Positions 34,993-37,514 of a DNA stretch of 37,514 bases are shown piece after piece (position 1 is the first letter of the stretch; the number at the start of each line of letters is the position of its first letter). The position numbers and the translations under genes are program-made. Source of the DNA: Macromonas nakdongensis (GTDB lineage Bacteria > Pseudomonadota > Gammaproteobacteria > Burkholderiales > Burkholderiaceae_C); the NCBI RefSeq assembly GCF_002837145.1, contig NZ_NWMV01000101.1, forward strand, positions 1 through 37,514, written 5' to 3'. The notes below the pieces were generated by a model that saw only the letters and a program-made list of their open reading frames with translations, searched no databases and was not told where the DNA came from.

Positions 34993-36036
34993 ATGGACAT
35001 CACTCAACTGCTGGCCTTCAGCACCAAGAACAAGGCGTCCGACTTGCACCTGTCTGCTGGCCTGCCACCGATGATACGGGTGCATGGCGACGTGCGGCGC
35101 ATCAACGTCGAGCCGCTGGAGCACAAGCAGGTGCACGGCATGGTCTACGACATCATGACCGACGCCCAGCGCAAGCACTACGAGGAGTTCCTGGAGGTCG
35201 ACTTTTCTTTTGAGATCGAGGGACTGGCGCGCTTCCGCGTCAACGCCTTCAACCAGAACCGCGGCGCGGCCGCCGTGTTCCGCACCATCCCCAGCAAGAT
35301 CCTGACGCTGGAGCAGCTCAACTGCCCCAAGATCTTCGCCGAGCTGTCGCTCAAGCCGCGCGGCCTGGTGCTGGTCACCGGGCCCACCGGCTCGGGCAAA
35401 TCGACCACGCTGGCGGCCATGGTCAACCACCTGAACGAGAACGAGTACGGCCACGTGCTCACCATCGAAGACCCGATCGAATTCGTGCACGAATCGAAGA
35501 AGTGCCTAGTCAACCAGCGCGAGGTCGGCCCGATGACGCTGAGCTTTGCCAACGCGCTGCGCTCGGCCCTGCGCGAAGACCCGGACGCCATTCTGGTGGG
35601 CGAGATGCGCGACCTGGAAACCATCCGCCTGGCCATGACCGCCGCCGAAACCGGCCACCTGGTGTTCGGCACGCTGCACACGTCGAGTGCCGCCAAGACC
35701 ATCGACCGCATCGTCGATGTGTTCCCGCCCGAGGAAAAGGAAATGGTGCGCGCCATGCTGTCCGAGTCCCTGATGGCGGTGATCTCGCAGACGCTGCTCA
35801 AGACGTCCGACGGCAACGGCCGCGTGGCCGCGCACGAGATCATGATCGGCACCCCCGCCATCCGCAACCTGATCCGCGAGAACAAGGTGGCGCAGATGTA
35901 CTCGGCCATCCAGACCGGCCAGGGCTTCGGCATGCAGACCCTGGACCAGAGCCTGATGGACCTGGTGCGGCGCAACCAGGTCACGGCGGCCGAGGCGCGC
36001 GCCAAGGCCAAGATCCCCGACAACTTCCCCGGCTGA
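34993..36036 (+). CDS. pilT: Type IV pilus retraction ATPase PilT
   Basis: 347 residues, hexameric motor that depolymerises type IV pili for twitching and DNA uptake. Walker A GPTGSGKST (130-138), Asp box with DPIEFVHESK, Walker B region ALREDPDAILVGEMRD, His box FGTLHTSSAAKTIDR, and the PilT-specific AIRNLIRE motif near the C-terminus, which distinguishes it from PilB and PilU. It is followed by pilU after 13 bp. Confidence 0.97.
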   Translation: MDITQLLAFSTKNKASDLHLSAGLPPMIRVHGDVRRINVEPLEHKQVHGMVYDIMTDAQRKHYEEFLEVDFSFEIEGLARFRVNAFNQNRGAAAVFRTIPSKILTLEQLNCPKIFAELSLKPRGLVLVTGPTGSGKSTTLAAMVNHLNENEYGHVLTIEDPIEFVHESKKCLVNQREVGPMTLSFANALRSALREDPDAILVGEMRDLETIRLAMTAAETGHLVFGTLHTSSAAKTIDRIVDVFPPEEKEMVRAMLSESLMAVISQTLLKTSDGNGRVAAHEIMIGTPAIRNLIRENKVAQMYSAIQTGQGFGMQTLDQSLMDLVRRNQVTAAEARAKAKIPDNFPG

Positions 36037-36049
36037 GCCAGGAGCCCCC

Positions 36050-37186
36050 ATGGAACGCGATCAAGCCAGCAATTTCGTCAACGACCTGCTCAAGCTGCTG
36101 GTCAGCCGCAACGGCAGCGACCTGTTTCTGACCGCCGAATTCCCGCCCGCCCTCAAGGTGGACGGGAAAATCACCAAGGTGTCGCCGCAGCCGCTGACCG
36201 GGCAGCACACCCAGGCGCTGGCCCGCGCCATCATGAACGACAAACAGGCCGCCGAGTTCGAGCGCACCAAGGAGTGCAACTTCGCCATCGCGCCGGGCGG
36301 TATCGGGCGCTTCCGCGTCAACGCCTTTGTGCAGATGGGCAAAGTCGGCCTGGTGATGCGCACCATTCCGGCCAAGATCCCCACCGTGGACGAACTCGGC
36401 CTGCCCCAGGTGCTGAAGGACGTGGCCATGTCCAAGCGCGGCCTGGCGATTTTGGTGGGCGGCACTGGCTCGGGCAAGTCCACCACGCTGGCGGCCATGG
36501 TGGACTGGCGCAACGAAAAGACGCACGACCACATCGTCACGGTGGAAGACCCGGTGGAATTCGTGCACCAGCACAAGAACTGCATCATCACCCAGCGCGA
36601 GGTGGGGCTGGACACCGACAACTGGGAAAACGCGCTGAAGAACTCGTTGCGCCAGGCCCCCAACGTCATCCTCATGGGCGAGATCCGCGACCGCGAAACC
36701 ATGGAGCACGCCATTGCCTTCGCCGAAACCGGCCACCTGTGCCTGGCCACGCTGCACGCCAACAGCGCCAACCAGGCCATGGAGCGCATCATCAACTTCT
36801 TCCCCGAAGAACGCCACCCGCAGTTGCTCAAGGACGTCTCGCTCAACCTGCGCGGCATGATCGCCCAGCGCCTCATCCCCAAGGAGGACGGCAAGGGCCG
36901 TACCGCGGTGGTGGAGGTGCTGCTCAACAGCGGCCTGATCGCCGACCTCATCGTCAAGGGCGAGATCAACGAGATCAAGGAGGTGATGAAGCGCAGCCAG
37001 GAGGTGGGTATGCAAACCTTCGACCAGGCCCTGTACGAGGCCTTCGAGGCCCGCCAGATCTCTTACGAGGATGCGATCCGCAACGCCGACTCGCAGAACG
37101 ATCTCAAGCTCAACATCAAGCTCAACAGCCAGCGCGCCCGAACCACCGACCTGGCCGCCGGCACCGAACACCTGCAAATCGTCTGA
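36050..37186 (+). CDS. pilU: Type IV pilus retraction accessory ATPase PilU
   Basis: 378 residues, PilT paralogue that supports retraction under load. Walker A GGTGSGKST (137-145), VTVEDPVEFVHQHKNC, Walker B region ILMGEIRDRETMEHA and His box LATLHANSANQAMER. The divergent ending (TFDQALYEAFEARQISYEDA) replaces the AIRNLIRE motif of PilT and is typical of PilU. The start has a CAGGAG site 8 nt upstream. Confidence 0.96.
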   Translation: MERDQASNFVNDLLKLLVSRNGSDLFLTAEFPPALKVDGKITKVSPQPLTGQHTQALARAIMNDKQAAEFERTKECNFAIAPGGIGRFRVNAFVQMGKVGLVMRTIPAKIPTVDELGLPQVLKDVAMSKRGLAILVGGTGSGKSTTLAAMVDWRNEKTHDHIVTVEDPVEFVHQHKNCIITQREVGLDTDNWENALKNSLRQAPNVILMGEIRDRETMEHAIAFAETGHLCLATLHANSANQAMERIINFFPEERHPQLLKDVSLNLRGMIAQRLIPKEDGKGRTAVVEVLLNSGLIADLIVKGEINEIKEVMKRSQEVGMQTFDQALYEAFEARQISYEDAIRNADSQNDLKLNIKLNSQRARTTDLAAGTEHLQIV

Positions 37187-37203
37187 CCCCCAGCCCCCCC
37201 ACC

Positions 37204-37514
37204 ATGCCCAGCCTGAACCCGAAAACCTACGAACCCGCACCCCGCACCCGCGTCGCCTTTCTGGGCCTGGGGGTGATGGGCTACCCCATGGCCGGCCACC
37301 TGGCCCTGGCCGGCCACGACGTGACGGTGTACAACCGCAGCGCGGCCAAGGCTCAGGCCTTCGTCGCCGAATTCGCCGCCCAGGGCGCGCGCAGCGCCCC
37401 CACCCCGCGCGAAGCGGCCGCGGGCGCCGACATTGTGTTCTGCTGCGTCGGCAACGACGACGACCTGCGCGCCATCGTGCTTGGGGCCGCGTTGCCCGGT
37501 GGCCAGCGCGGCGG
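37204..37514 (+). CDS. Beta-hydroxyacid dehydrogenase family, 5' part
   Basis: The first 103 residues are visible before the window ends. After a short N-terminal extension it has the NAD(P) Rossmann motif VAFLGLGVMGYPMAGHLA and YNRSAAKAQ, then ADIVFCCVGNDDDLRAI, the standard start of the 3-hydroxyisobutyrate / tartronate-semialdehyde / glyoxylate reductase family (GarR/GlxR/MmsB-like). The substrate signature and catalytic lysine lie outside the window, so the exact member cannot be named. It starts 17 bp after pilU. Confidence 0.85.
   Translation, partial: MPSLNPKTYEPAPRTRVAFLGLGVMGYPMAGHLALAGHDVTVYNRSAAKAQAFVAEFAAQGARSAPTPREAAAGADIVFCCVGNDDDLRAIVLGAALPGGQRG

Overview
The window is GC-rich, tightly packed bacterial chromosome. 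The order rplN to rplQ with infA between secY and rpmJ, the recG-oxyR and pilT-pilU pairs, and protein sequences that read as typical beta-proteobacterial forms point to Burkholderiales, most likely Comamonadaceae (Hydrogenophaga/Acidovorax-like). The genus is inference from sequence feel, not from a search. No phage, insertion sequence, transposon or CRISPR array was seen.

Layout. (1) 1-4249: 3' part of recG, then oxyR with both redox cysteines, ubiA, and proC on the minus strand. (2) 4345-13463: a long plus-strand ribosomal block, rplN-rplX-rplE-rpsN-rpsH-rplF-rplR-rpsE-rpmD-rplO-secY-infA-rpmJ-rpsM-rpsK-rpsD-rpoA-rplQ, with its own promoter before rplN and RNA structures before rpsD and between rpsD and rpoA. 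It is followed by an initiator tRNA and a clear intrinsic terminator (13591-13620). (3) 13647-15205: a TonB-like gene broken by one in-frame amber codon, divergent from a periplasmic rhodanese; a 16-bp dyad lies between them. (4) 15239-20518: glmS with a small lipoprotein gene and a GNAT gene in one minus-strand unit, a divergent Lrp-family regulator, an exported SH3b protein, and glmU. glmS and glmU supply the start and end of UDP-GlcNAc synthesis. (5) 20614-25480: panE overlapping purU, a GcvA-type LysR regulator, hsp20 with a sigma-32-like promoter, and an orphan glcD. The hsp20-glcD gap carries an FNR/Anr-like box between two palindromes. (6) 25499-31394: the main catabolic locus. A XylR/DmpR-type sigma-54 activator is divergent from pchA-pchC-pchX-pchF, the p-cresol methylhydroxylase operon. 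PchF and PchC oxidise 4-cresol to 4-hydroxybenzaldehyde, PchA makes 4-hydroxybenzoate, and PchX is of unknown function but carries a Tat-type signal. A near-perfect -24/-12 promoter and upstream dyads sit between regulator and operon. (7) 31440-37514: an HDOD protein divergent from a PAS-PAS histidine kinase, the YggS PLP-homeostasis protein, pilT and pilU, and the start of a beta-hydroxyacid dehydrogenase cut by the window edge.

The most interesting points are the Tat signal on PchX beside a signal-less PchF that must meet a periplasmic cytochrome, the mutually exclusive hairpins in the rpsD leader, the amber-interrupted TonB-like gene, and the symmetric palindrome/FNR-box cluster upstream of hsp20 and glcD. 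No wholly new system is obvious.
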